Below, one piece after another: positions 8,547 to 17,578 of a stretch of DNA of 64,000 nt. A program made the translations under genes and the position numbers. The notes under the pieces were generated by a model. It had not been told where the DNA came from, ran no database searches, and worked only from the letters and a program-made list of their open reading frames with translations. Source of the DNA: Arenicellaceae bacterium (GTDB lineage Bacteria > Pseudomonadota > Gammaproteobacteria > Arenicellales > Arenicellaceae); assembly GCA_029246505.1 (NCBI GenBank), contig JAQWNC010000028.1, positions 1 to 64,000 of the forward strand. The letters are read 5' to 3'. The first letter of the stretch is position 1. Every line of letters begins with the position of its first letter.

Positions 8547-9212
8547 TTACGTCGACAACATCAAACCAAACAAAACTAGCCATACTATTAACAAAAAATG
8601 CCAATATACAGCGCACAATTCCACACTTATAGACACCTTCGCAGCCTCAACTCCGCTCCATACTCTAAATGCGGCCCTAATCCAGGCAACCAAACCACCT
8701 AGTAAATGCAGCCCATGTAATGCAGTAAATAGGTAGAAAAAGGAATTCGCCGGATTTGAACTTAGAAAATAGCCATCTTCAGCCAGTTGCTGCCATGCAA
8801 ATAGCTGCCCAAAAATAAAGGTAACACTCAATGCACCTGCTAAATAAAGGCCACGCTTTAGACTTACATCTCGTCCATGCTTGGCAGACTGCCGAGCCCA
8901 CTGAAAAGAAATGCTACTTAATACCAATAAGCCGGTGTTAAGCCATAATACATCTGGTTCTGGCAATGGTGTCCAATCCCCCAGTGACATCCGCATTGCA
9001 TAAGCACTCATAAAAAGACAAAACATTGAAGTGACTACTGCGAGAAATGCCAAAAGACCAGACTTCGCTCTTGGTTGCAAAATCGCATCGGCATCAAGGT
9101 CCGGAATTAATCCAGTGTCAGCAATCCACGGCTGGACATTGATGGTTTGCTTAACCAGCCACCATACAATCACACCCATTATGCCGGCCATAAATATCAA
9201 AGTAATTGTCAT
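8547..9212 (-). CDS. coxO: Cytochrome c oxidase subunit III (second, divergent copy)
   Basis: Second subunit III-family protein, 221 residues, with helices near 2-18, 52-72, 88-108, 122-142, 158-178 and 198-218. Conserved pieces are FYLFTALHGLHLLGGLVAW and CAVYWHFLLIVWLVLFGLM. It is clearly divergent from its neighbour: the WHF position lacks the following V-D acid. Tandem, unequal subunit III genes are typical of coxMNOP-type oxidases. A GGAAG sequence precedes the ATG at 9212. An 84-base gap separates it from subunit I, within the same operon. Catalysis resides in subunits I and II; this copy is likely structural. Confidence 0.82.
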   Translation of the reverse strand: MTITLIFMAGIMGVIVWWLVKQTINVQPWIADTGLIPDLDADAILQPRAKSGLLAFLAVVTSMFCLFMSAYAMRMSLGDWTPLPEPDVLWLNTGLLVLSSISFQWARQSAKHGRDVSLKRGLYLAGALSVTFIFGQLFAWQQLAEDGYFLSSNPANSFFYLFTALHGLHLLGGLVAWIRAAFRVWSGVEAAKVSISVELCAVYWHFLLIVWLVLFGLMLST

Positions 9213-9296
9213 TATCTTACTTCCAGAACCTTTCTATAAACTATTAATCAAATATCCTGTAGCTGCTCTTTTAACTACTTAGCACTATGCGTGCTA

Positions 9297-11051
9297 CTAG
9301 CTGCGAGGTGGCTCATTTTGCGGTATAAAATCTTTGTCTGCACCAGGAACGCTATAATCGTAGGCCCAGCGAAAAACCTTCGGTAATTCTTTTCCAAAAT
9401 TTCCGTGTCCAGGTGGCGTAGTAGCTGTCTGCCACTCCAATGTGGTCGCATTCCAGGGGTTATCTGATGCCTTTTTACCATTAAATAAGCTCCACACAAG
9501 ATTATAAATAAACACCAATTGTGTAATTCCGACAATTATCGCGGCGATAGAAATCGCTTGATTCAAACTTGCTGCCGATGCAGGAATGAAGTCGGTATTG
9601 CCTAATGAAAAGTAACGTCGTGGCACACCCAAAAATCCTAGATAGTGCATCGGATAATAGATCGCGTATGAGCCTATAAAAGTAAACCAAAAATGAAACA
9701 TCCCCATACCATCATGCAGCATTCTACCGGTGATCTTTGGATACCAATGGTAAATAGCACCAAAAACCACTAACACCGGAGACACCGCCATAACCATATG
9801 GAAATGAGCTACCACAAACATGGTGTCTGAAAGCGGAAGATCCACAGTCACATTACCTAGAAATAACCCCGTCAACCCACCATTAACAAACGTAAAAATA
9901 AACCCAATTGCAAAGTACATAGGTACTGTTAGATGGATGTTTCCACGCCACAATGTAAGCACCCAGTTATAGACTTTGAGTGCTGTTGGAACTGCAATAA
10001 TAAGCGTCGTAGTGGCAAAGAAAAAACCGAAGTAAGGATTCATTCCACTCACATACATATGATGTGCCCAGACTATAAAGCTAAGCCCACCAATGGCGAC
10101 TATCGCCCATACCATCATGCGATATCCAAAGATTGCCTTTCTAGCATGTACACTTAATAAATCCGAAACAATTCCAAATGCAGGTAGCGCAACGATATAA
10201 ACTTCCGGATGACCAAAAAACCAAAATAGATGCTGGAATAGAATCGGGCTACCACCACCATATTCAAGTTGCTCTCCCATCGAAACGAGCGCCGGCATGA
10301 AAAAACTGGTCCCAAGCAATATATCCAAAAGCATCATGATACAACTCACCAGAAGTGCGGGAAATGCAAGTAGAGCCAATATAGTAGCGATAAAAATACC
10401 CCAAACCGTCAATGGCAAGCGCATTAAAGTCATACCTCTAGTACGGGCCTGCAACACTGTAATCACGTAGTTCAGTCCACCCATGGTAAATCCCACGATG
10501 AACATAAACAAAGAGATCAGCATCAAAATAATGCCCCATTCTGTACCAGGCGTACCTTCAAGAATTGCCTGAGGGGGATACAGGGTCCAGCCAGCACCAC
10601 TAGGCCCACCAGGCACGAAAAAGCTGGCGACCAAAACCACAACAGCTAGAAAGTATATCCAAAAACTCAGCATATTCAGGAATGGAAATACCATATCCCT
10701 GGCACCAACCATCACCGGAATCAGATAGTTACCAAACCCCCCGAGAAACAATGCGGTTAATAGATAAACCACCATGATCATGCCGTGCATGGTCACATAT
10801 TGATAATAGGCTGTCGGGGTAATAAACGAGAACGCATTTGGAAATCCAAGCTGCAAGCGCATTAATAAGGAAAGAACCAACGCGACCATGCCTATAGCAA
10901 TCGCCGTAAAGGCGTATTGAATCGCAATTACTTTCGCATCCTGTGAAAAAACATATTTTCCTAACCAGGTTTTCGCGTGATAGAGCTCCATCTCTCCGAC
11001 TTCTGCCGGCGGAACATAACTAGTTTCATCATGTGTAGTAGCGGTAGACAT
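9297..11051 (-). CDS. coxN: Cytochrome c oxidase subunit I
   Basis: Catalytic subunit of an A-type haem-copper oxidase, 584 residues, about twelve to thirteen membrane helices. Ligands are visible: MHGMIMVVY (low-spin haem His), FGHPEVYIVALPAFG with the CuB His and the cross-linked Tyr, WAHHMYVSGMNP with the two further CuB His, and VVAHFHMVMA with the two haem His. The GHPEVY form places it in subfamily A1. It reduces oxygen to water and pumps protons. A GAGGG sequence precedes the ATG. It follows subunit II by 76 bases and precedes both subunit III genes. Haem type (a or o) is not certain from sequence. Confidence 0.95.
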   Translation of the reverse strand: MSTATTHDETSYVPPAEVGEMELYHAKTWLGKYVFSQDAKVIAIQYAFTAIAIGMVALVLSLLMRLQLGFPNAFSFITPTAYYQYVTMHGMIMVVYLLTALFLGGFGNYLIPVMVGARDMVFPFLNMLSFWIYFLAVVVLVASFFVPGGPSGAGWTLYPPQAILEGTPGTEWGIILMLISLFMFIVGFTMGGLNYVITVLQARTRGMTLMRLPLTVWGIFIATILALLAFPALLVSCIMMLLDILLGTSFFMPALVSMGEQLEYGGGSPILFQHLFWFFGHPEVYIVALPAFGIVSDLLSVHARKAIFGYRMMVWAIVAIGGLSFIVWAHHMYVSGMNPYFGFFFATTTLIIAVPTALKVYNWVLTLWRGNIHLTVPMYFAIGFIFTFVNGGLTGLFLGNVTVDLPLSDTMFVVAHFHMVMAVSPVLVVFGAIYHWYPKITGRMLHDGMGMFHFWFTFIGSYAIYYPMHYLGFLGVPRRYFSLGNTDFIPASAASLNQAISIAAIIVGITQLVFIYNLVWSLFNGKKASDNPWNATTLEWQTATTPPGHGNFGKELPKVFRWAYDYSVPGADKDFIPQNEPPRS

Positions 11052-11127
11052 TAAAGCACCCTCTTTGCGGAACGTTCGTCAGTTTCAATTTGCATAGATT
11101 TCATCATTATTAATTCCAGAACTTGCA

Positions 11128-12483
11128 CTATGGCAAAGTATTTATGTAAGCGGCCAAGTCGTCGATGGTTTGATCATCAGCCAGCGTAGCTGCCAGCATT
11201 GTCATCTGGTGGCCATACATATCCTTACGATTCGCGCCGCGTATACCTTTCCGAAAGTTTTTCAATTGTGTCACTAAATACCAGTCGGTCATACCAGATA
11301 AACGAGGAGCATTGAGCGCCCATCGTCCCTGTCCTTGAGAACCATGACAAGCAGCGCAGGTTTCGTACACCTTCTGACCACGACCAACGTCTCCACTAAC
11401 TGTTGCCGCTGAGCGCACATCTGGTAGGGAGTCAATATAAGCAACCACATTATTAATCGCGGCATCATCTATTAATGTCGCCGCCATTGCTATCATCTGC
11501 TTGCCAAAAATATCACCTTCGTGGGTACCACGCGCGCCAGACTTAAAGTATTCCAGCTGTCGCTTCATATACCAGCCATCCTGGCCACTAATTTTCGGTG
11601 AGTTAAGTTGCGGATTACCTTCACCCTGTGCACCATGGCAAGCAGCGCAAACCACGTACGCAGATGCACCAGCCACAGGGTCTCCGACTGGTTGAGCCAA
11701 TATTTCTGCATATGTTAGCTGATCATCAAGCCACACCTGGTAATCTGCATCTTCATCGACGGTAACTCTACCTCGCATCGCGAAATGACCTACACCACAA
11801 TACTCTTCACACAAAATATCGTATTCACCAACCTTAGTTGGCGTATACCATAAATAAGTGACCATACCGGGCACTAGATCCATTTTTACTCGAAACTCTG
11901 TAACTGTAAAATTGTGCAGTACGTCATTTGAACGTAACAACATTTTGACCGGTGTACCTACAGGTACGTGTAGCTCATTGCTCGCTATAAGAAAGTCATC
12001 TTGACCATTCGGGTCATCAGGATTCATACCAAACGGATTGGCTTCGGTGATGTAACTAGAATCTATAGTGCCGAGCTTATTATCTACACCGGGCAAGCGA
12101 AAGCTCCAGTGCCATTGTTGACCAATCGCTTCTATTTCCGTTGCTTCTTCTGGAACCGTGACAAAATCAGACCATACCAAAAGCCCTGGTGCTAACATCG
12201 CCGCCACACCAAGTGAGGTGAATATCGTTAGCCAGAATTCAAGTTTCTGATTCTCCGGCTCGTAATCTGCTGTATTCCCATCGCTTTTCTTGTAGCGAAT
12301 TACGCACCAAGCCATAAATAAATTTACGGCTATAAAAACAATTCCGGTAACCCAAAACGTCAAATCAATGGTGTCGTCAATATTTCCCCAATTGGATGCC
12401 AGGGGCGTTAAATACCACGGGCTCAATAAATGAAACAGTACTGAACCAACTACCAATAGAACTAATGCAATTGCGAAGACCAT
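11128..12483 (-). CDS. coxM: Cytochrome c oxidase subunit II with two fused cytochrome c domains
   Basis: Electron-entry subunit, 451 residues. After three hydrophobic segments (about 1-20, 42-62, 85-104) comes the CuA cupredoxin domain with WHWSF at 124-128 and ligands His190, Cys225, Cys229, His233 and Met236. Two class I cytochrome c domains follow, with CAACH at 279-283 and 376-380 and downstream Met-containing IAMAATL and TMLAATL segments as sixth-ligand regions. The two haem domains are similar to each other, suggesting internal duplication. Most caa3-type subunits carry one such domain. It lies 56 bases after ctaB and would deliver electrons to CuA. Confidence 0.93.
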   Translation of the reverse strand: MVFAIALVLLVVGSVLFHLLSPWYLTPLASNWGNIDDTIDLTFWVTGIVFIAVNLFMAWCVIRYKKSDGNTADYEPENQKLEFWLTIFTSLGVAAMLAPGLLVWSDFVTVPEEATEIEAIGQQWHWSFRLPGVDNKLGTIDSSYITEANPFGMNPDDPNGQDDFLIASNELHVPVGTPVKMLLRSNDVLHNFTVTEFRVKMDLVPGMVTYLWYTPTKVGEYDILCEEYCGVGHFAMRGRVTVDEDADYQVWLDDQLTYAEILAQPVGDPVAGASAYVVCAACHGAQGEGNPQLNSPKISGQDGWYMKRQLEYFKSGARGTHEGDIFGKQMIAMAATLIDDAAINNVVAYIDSLPDVRSAATVSGDVGRGQKVYETCAACHGSQGQGRWALNAPRLSGMTDWYLVTQLKNFRKGIRGANRKDMYGHQMTMLAATLADDQTIDDLAAYINTLP

Positions 12484-12539
12484 ACCTATATATACCTTTA
12501 ACCTGTATGCGCTACTTTAATATTTGTGATTTATCAACG

Positions 12540-13451
12540 TTAGACCAGACCGCCGCTAAACGACCCGCTACACTGACAATCAACGAAAATCATGACGAAT
12601 AAAACTAGTAAATAAATGATTGAAAACCCGAACAACTTTCGAGCACCTCGAGGAGTTACCGGTTCCATCATAAATTTTATCGTCAACCCTAAATATGCCA
12701 ACCCTAATCCAATAGCCGTGACTAAGTAAGCTAAACCAACAAATCCAAGCCCATACATCGCAGCAGTTACCGGAAGCAAGGCAAGGGTATAAACCAGCAT
12801 TCGAAATTTTGTTACACGCGTTCCACGTGCCACTGGCAGCATCGGTATGCCAGCTCGTCGATACTCGTCTACCCGCAATAACGCCAAGGCCCAAAAATGA
12901 GGTGGCTGCCACAAGAACATAATCAAAAACATGACCAAGGCCGGCCAACCAATATCATTGGTAACGGCAGCCCACCCAAGAACCGGTGGCAAAGCTCCCG
13001 CGACACCGCCAATTTCGGTACAAAGCGGAGAACTTCGCTTTAACCAAGCGGTATAAATCACTACATAGAACAATATTGTTCCCACCGCCAACGCAGCAGT
13101 TAAAGGATTGACCGCATAAAAAAGAATCACGAACCCGGTAAAGCCCAGCAACAAACCAAAACCTAAGGCTATTTGTGGATCCAATCTCCCAGTAGGCAGC
13201 GCACGATTACGCGTCCGCGTCATAACCTTGTCAATCTCACGATCAATATAGTTATTTAGTACACCACTGGATGCAGATGCCAGACCCGTGCCCAGCAGAG
13301 TAAAAAAAACAAGTTCTAGAGAGAGTACGCCACCCGATGCCAGCCACATTCCACTATAAGTTGTGACTAACACCAATAGAGCTATCCGTGGTTTTGTCAT
13401 TTCGACAAAATCATTAGCCTGACTTCGAACTGCTGTTAACGTGGCACTCAA
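12540..13451 (-). CDS. ctaB: Protohaem IX farnesyltransferase
   Basis: UbiA-family prenyltransferase that converts haem b to haem o in the inner membrane, the first step towards haem a. The 303 residues contain eight to nine predicted helices. Catalytic aspartate motifs are NNYIDREIDKVMTRTRNR (Asp70, Asp74) and a later DEYRRAGIPMLPV. The start is TTG at 13451, chosen because GGGAGG lies eight bases upstream and because MSATLTAVR is a normal N-terminus. As first gene of the operon it links haem supply to oxidase synthesis; no haem A synthase gene is visible nearby. The 264 bases upstream should contain the operon promoter, which I could not place. Confidence 0.92.
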   Translation of the reverse strand: MSATLTAVRSQANDFVEMTKPRIALLVLVTTYSGMWLASGGVLSLELVFFTLLGTGLASASSGVLNNYIDREIDKVMTRTRNRALPTGRLDPQIALGFGLLLGFTGFVILFYAVNPLTAALAVGTILFYVVIYTAWLKRSSPLCTEIGGVAGALPPVLGWAAVTNDIGWPALVMFLIMFLWQPPHFWALALLRVDEYRRAGIPMLPVARGTRVTKFRMLVYTLALLPVTAAMYGLGFVGLAYLVTAIGLGLAYLGLTIKFMMEPVTPRGARKLFGFSIIYLLVLFVMIFVDCQCSGSFSGGLV

Positions 13452-13715
13452 TTCAGTTTCCTCCCAGAAACCATGGACTTATAATGAATAGATTATCGGT
13501 ACAGTCTATTGGTAAAGTTGAAACTTATTAGTGAATTTTAGCTTGAGTAATTAGTGTTTATCCAAGCCTCGTACTATTTACAGGCGCTTTATAGCATATG
13601 ATTTTTATATCACAAAGCCATAATAATACTTATGAGAGGCATAGCCCAATAGATGCTATTTATTTAATGAAAAATGCCTAATTATGTTCTATAAATTTAT
13701 ACAAATACGACCTTA

Positions 13716-14438
13716 TTAATACCTTCGCCATAAGTGCAGAATCAACGCTGTTAGCATCGCACCAACGAACAAAGCCAGCATTAAATAATTACGGCTGGCT
13801 TTGGGTAAATAAGTATCTGGCCGGAAACTTCGACTGACTCCGGGAATACTCCACAAATCACCACTACCTTTTCCTACCTTAAGCTGCGCCTTCATACCCA
13901 TTTCCATATGCTGAGCCATATCACAATGCACTAAATAGGTCTTATCGTCGCTGGGAACGATAAAGGTACCCTCTCGAATCTGCCCGCCCGCAGCCTCTAG
14001 ATGAAACATACCCCCAGGGTACAAATATCTAGGTAGACCATGAATCATCCACTGATGGCGAATATCATCGGTATTTATAAACTTTATAGTGACACTACTA
14101 CATGGCTCGACCAGAATTTCGCGTTCGCTCATACCATAAATAGTTCCAGGATAATCAGATGAAAACTCAGTACCAGCATAGACTTCAAACTTATATTCCC
14201 GAATAATCTTAGCGCAATCCTGTGGCAGCGTCTGCCAATTACTGTTCATCGCCATCCCATCACTATCCAACGTCATATTGTGCTCGCCGTGATTAGATTG
14301 TAAATCTCCCATATCATTCTGTCCGCGCGGGTCTTCCATATTATGGGCTACATGCGAATCCACTTGCTGCGCCTGCAGCAGTGGAAAAAAATTAATCGCC
14401 AACAAGCAAACAGCAAAAAAAATCTTTTTCGCCGACAT
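13716..14438 (-). CDS. Exported, membrane-anchored cupredoxin-domain protein
   Basis: Secreted copper-binding protein of 240 residues. It has a signal peptide (about 1-23), a Met/His-rich stretch at 29-65, a cupredoxin fold at about 82-188 and a C-terminal membrane helix at 217-236. The type 1 copper pattern is intact: His128 upstream, then Cys172, His177 and Met182 in the C-x4-H-x4-M arrangement. The Met/His-rich segment resembles copper-chelating tails of copper resistance proteins. It begins seven bases after the multicopper oxidase gene, so the two are co-translated. A role in periplasmic copper relay or oxidation is inferred from context; no close named family was recognised. Confidence 0.7.
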   Translation of the reverse strand: MSAKKIFFAVCLLAINFFPLLQAQQVDSHVAHNMEDPRGQNDMGDLQSNHGEHNMTLDSDGMAMNSNWQTLPQDCAKIIREYKFEVYAGTEFSSDYPGTIYGMSEREILVEPCSSVTIKFINTDDIRHQWMIHGLPRYLYPGGMFHLEAAGGQIREGTFIVPSDDKTYLVHCDMAQHMEMGMKAQLKVGKGSGDLWSIPGVSRSFRPDTYLPKASRNYLMLALFVGAMLTALILHLWRRY

Positions 14439-14445
14439 TTATCTA

Positions 14446-16113
14446 TTAATGAGCACGTTTACGGATAAAGCCAAGCAGCAGCACGATAATCATACCTAGT
14501 GAAAGTGCAAACCCCAGTAATCGCAATAACATCCATCTATCTGTACCTACCATCAAAAAAACACTACCTGCAAGGCCGCCCCATACTGGCAACTCTTTTC
14601 TATAATAGGCCTCAGTAAAGTACGGGTCGTAATCTACCCCTTGAGTCTTCGGCCAACCGTTTTCCTGCAAATATTCCTCATAAACGATGGCGCTAATATT
14701 TCCACCGGGACTAACACCATCGGTGGTAATCCCTTTCTCCTGATGATCGTGGAACAACCAAATACCAGAGCCATAAGAGTGCAGGCCATCGTTTGTGGTT
14801 TCCAGATCCAAATCAACTCGCTGTGCACTTGCAATCCATACTACATCACGGGTAACACGTGCTGCAGGGTTGGTTTCAACCCCATCCAAATGCGTCGTGG
14901 TTACTTTATGCCCATGCGTGTGCAGGGCGATGCCACTACTACCACCGTTGACGACACGTAATTTAATATGCTCGTTTGGTTTGGTAACTACTAACGACTC
15001 TCGAAAGGTATACGGGAAGGATCGTCCGTTAATAGTAAAGTAATCGCTTGTCGCGTCAGTTATATCGTAACGATTATGCATCTGTTCAGTTATTACACGC
15101 GGATCACTGGAGGCTTGAATTAAATTATTAAGTTCCCTGTCTATATCGAGATATTGCAAATCATATTCGCGATCAAACTCTTCAGCTACCGCCACAGAAG
15201 GAACCCGCACTTGGCCTGCACCTACATTGAGCGTTTGTAGCCAATTATCTGGTCTATTTTCTTCTACAATAAACAAGCCTTGCAGGCCCATCATAATATG
15301 TACCTGCGGCTGCACATGGCAATGATAAAACATAGTGCCCGTTTGTCGGGGCTGCATATCGTAAGTCCGTACCCCGCCGGGCATAACTGGTTGCTCGCTA
15401 GTTATTGGCACCCCATCATTCCCTTCGCCATCAGCGTCCACGAACGGATGATCCACACCATGAAAATGAACGGTATGCGGCATGTAGTGGCTATTTTCAA
15501 GCGTAATTTTAATCTTGTCTCCCTGCTCGACACGTATTGCGGGCGAAGGCACTCGTAATATAGATCGAGCTTTTAAAGACTCAAAATTCTCGGTTGCCAT
15601 ACCAAAAGTTTTTGGCACAAACACCCAAAAGCCGGGCTTTATACCTGGCGCGATAGCGTACTGGGCCGTAAGTTCATTTAGGTCTGGTGAACTACCATTG
15701 AGCTCGGCTACTTCTAACCGAATATGGATCTCATCAGGATCGCCATCACCATCCAGATCGCGCCCCTTTTCAACAGCATCCGGCGTTAATCCACTATCTA
15801 AAAGAACTTGCTGAGAAACATTATTTGTCCCTCGCACAAAGGCTGCAACTGCACTGGGATTGTCTGCTACACAGGTCGGCGAAGAACGAATATCCACGCC
15901 AGCGATTGTTTGGGCTTCACGCCAAGCTTGCAAATCTTCCGGGCACGCGACTTCACTGGCTAGCTCTGTTGCCGCCAGCGAGTTAGGCCGGGCGCGATAA
16001 TCCTGTGCACCAAACCAATCGCTAAACAGCAACCGAATGGGCTCGGGATACCATTGAGCTGGCAAACAAACTAGTGCAGAAAGAATGGCTATGAATAGCA
16101 ATCTTATACGCAT
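14446..16113 (-). CDS. Exported multicopper oxidase, two-domain type
   Basis: Multicopper oxidase of 555 residues with a signal peptide (1-20) and a C-terminal membrane helix (about 525-550). Copper ligands are visible: HTVHFH at 213-218 and YHCHVQPQVH at 263-272 in the first cupredoxin domain, HTHGH at 398-402 and HDH at 455-457 in the second. The only Cys-containing (type 1) site is therefore in domain 1, unlike standard laccases and CueO where it is C-terminal. A DLDGDGDPDE loop at 119-128 resembles a calcium-binding motif. The ATG is preceded by AGGAATAG. Likely substrates are Cu(I) or phenols; not determinable here. Confidence 0.78.
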   Translation of the reverse strand: MRIRLLFIAILSALVCLPAQWYPEPIRLLFSDWFGAQDYRARPNSLAATELASEVACPEDLQAWREAQTIAGVDIRSSPTCVADNPSAVAAFVRGTNNVSQQVLLDSGLTPDAVEKGRDLDGDGDPDEIHIRLEVAELNGSSPDLNELTAQYAIAPGIKPGFWVFVPKTFGMATENFESLKARSILRVPSPAIRVEQGDKIKITLENSHYMPHTVHFHGVDHPFVDADGEGNDGVPITSEQPVMPGGVRTYDMQPRQTGTMFYHCHVQPQVHIMMGLQGLFIVEENRPDNWLQTLNVGAGQVRVPSVAVAEEFDREYDLQYLDIDRELNNLIQASSDPRVITEQMHNRYDITDATSDYFTINGRSFPYTFRESLVVTKPNEHIKLRVVNGGSSGIALHTHGHKVTTTHLDGVETNPAARVTRDVVWIASAQRVDLDLETTNDGLHSYGSGIWLFHDHQEKGITTDGVSPGGNISAIVYEEYLQENGWPKTQGVDYDPYFTEAYYRKELPVWGGLAGSVFLMVGTDRWMLLRLLGFALSLGMIIVLLLGFIRKRAH

Positions 16114-16141
16114 CTCTATTCCTGTGTAGTTTTGGGTATAC

Positions 16142-16214
16142 AGTATTCCTTCTGTTCTATATGGACACTAAACACTCTGAATTCAATTAAGGCGCTGAAT
16201 TTAGTACATTAATA
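16142..16214. repeat. 73-bp dispersed repeat, copy 1
   Basis: This non-coding sequence recurs at 52589-52661 in the same orientation with 72 of 73 positions identical (the difference is A here, C there, in CTCTGAATT). It lies 28 bases before the multicopper oxidase ATG. Within it, CTGAATTC and GAATTTAG can pair as a weak 8-bp stem. On the minus strand TTGAAT followed by CATATA after 17 bases is a possible promoter. No open frame crosses it. Confidence 0.9.
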
Positions 16215-16282
16215 ATTGTTATAGGACAAGTAATTATCTATTAAATCACGTTGGGTTAGTTAGACTGAGTCCAGACAAGAAT

Positions 16283-16873
16283 CTAGCTTGAAACTTTACG
16301 CTTCCGCGAGCTAAGCCAGTAAAGACCTTGAGCGAGCACCACCAGCATGATAAAAAGTGGAAGATAACCGTAATCATCGCCACCCACCTGAAAAAAGAAC
16401 ACCGCGTGATAGATTTTATCTTGCGCCGGATGCTCAGCATTAACAATCCCAATGTAACTGCCAGCCTCTTGAAAATCATACTCCACTGTAAGTACCCCAT
16501 CTGCCCGCTTCACAGGTTGTTGATAAAAAACCGTATCACTTTCAATGTCATCAAGTCCTGCAATATCTTCCCACTTAGCAAATATTCCAAACTCATGAGT
16601 ATCTTTTACTATACGAAAGTCAACCGGCATTTCCTTCAAAAAGTCATGCAAATAATCTAAAACAAAAATGCTACTAGTAACACTAGGTATGTCTTCGCAA
16701 AACTCCTCTGAGGCACTTGATTGGGTTTGGTATACAGTAAAATGTGCTTCTAGAAACCCGATGCTCAGTTTACAAACGTCGTCATCAAACGAGACGCCGC
16801 CGTGTGCAATCACTTGCTCACCGGTCGCTAGCAACAGGCCTAAACAAAATATACAGATTCTTGCTACGCACAT
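16283..16873 (-). CDS. Exported membrane-anchored protein of unknown function
   Basis: Unrecognised protein of 196 residues. It has an N-terminal signal peptide ending near AHGG (24-27), a soluble region with two cysteines (about 34 and 59), a KADG-like beta-rich segment with EYDFQEAGSYIGIV, and a single C-terminal helix (about 170-188) followed by a basic RKRK tail. This fits a periplasmic domain tethered by its C-terminus, the same topology as the two copper proteins downstream. All three are on the minus strand and probably form one unit, although a 169-base gap with the repeat separates it from the oxidase. A copper-related role is context-based inference only. Confidence 0.65.
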   Translation of the reverse strand: MCVARICIFCLGLLLATGEQVIAHGGVSFDDDVCKLSIGFLEAHFTVYQTQSSASEEFCEDIPSVTSSIFVLDYLHDFLKEMPVDFRIVKDTHEFGIFAKWEDIAGLDDIESDTVFYQQPVKRADGVLTVEYDFQEAGSYIGIVNAEHPAQDKIYHAVFFFQVGGDDYGYLPLFIMLVVLAQGLYWLSSRKRKVSS

Positions 16874-17007
16874 GTGATTACAATCTTAATGTAGGGAAGC
16901 TATTTGGTGCCATGCGCTCTGGCTATGGTTAAAATATATTTGTATTTGGACTCTAACCAAACAGTTTAATGAGCCCTGTAGGCCAAATTGAACTTTGCTT
17001 GCACCTT

Positions 17008-17355
17008 TTACATTCTACTATTTTGAACACGAACTCTGATAAAAACAAATATGGCTATTTCAGCCGTTAACATTGCCAAAGCAAGGCTATTAGAATTATC
17101 ACTCTTCAACGCTAGAACAACAAATATCAATGGGATTATTGAAGCAAGCAAAGAAATAATCGCTTCAGGAATTTGCGGATTAAAACGAGACAATAAAAAA
17201 CCAAATCCGTACGCAAATCCAGCAAATATCGTGATAACCATCATGACTCCAGCCGTACCGTAAACAGAACCAAAAAACTCAACTAACAGACTAGCGGCGA
17301 GCCCTCAAAGCATTGCTTGTATAAAAGCAACTATTCGCTTGCCGACAATACTCAT
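17008..17355 (-). pseudogene. Small membrane protein gene interrupted by a TGA stop
   Basis: From an ATG at 17355 the frame runs 116 codons to 17008, but codon 17 is TGA (17305-17307). Removing that stop gives one continuous protein with a basic N-terminus (MSIVGKRIVAFIQAML), a hydrophobic LAASLLVEFFGS segment and three to four further helices. The stop probably replaces Trp (TGG) or Arg (CGA). Translation could restart at the ATG pair near 17244, giving 78 residues with three helices, so a shorter product is possible. It begins 13 bases after the preceding 69-residue gene. No family recognised. Confidence 0.5.
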
Positions 17356-17368
17356 TTCCCAACCAGAT

Positions 17369-17578
17369 TCATTTCAAAGTTTGAATAAAACGATAAGTAA
17401 TGGCCAATATTCCGAACCCTACGTAGAAACCAATTAATGCTATTAGCATCAGCAGCATTATTTGAATGCTAACGACATTTTTGTAGCCTAGAAAAATTAT
17501 CAAAACCGCAAGACTGGTGAAAACTAAGGCAAAGCCGATAACGATCTTTGAATTTTTACTTTTAGGTTTTGATTGCAA
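17369..17578 (-). CDS. Small two-helix membrane protein, unknown
   Basis: Short protein of 69 residues with a basic N-terminus (MQSKPKSKNSK) and two predicted membrane helices (about 12-30 and 38-60). The start is a TTG at 17578 with GGAG nine bases upstream. The stop is 13 bases before the ATG of the interrupted membrane gene, so the two were probably translated together. The size and pairing recall accessory subunits beside transporters or oxidases, but I recognise no family and infer no function. Confidence 0.5.
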   Translation of the reverse strand: MQSKPKSKNSKIVIGFALVFTSLAVLIIFLGYKNVVSIQIMLLMLIALIGFYVGFGILAITYRFIQTLK

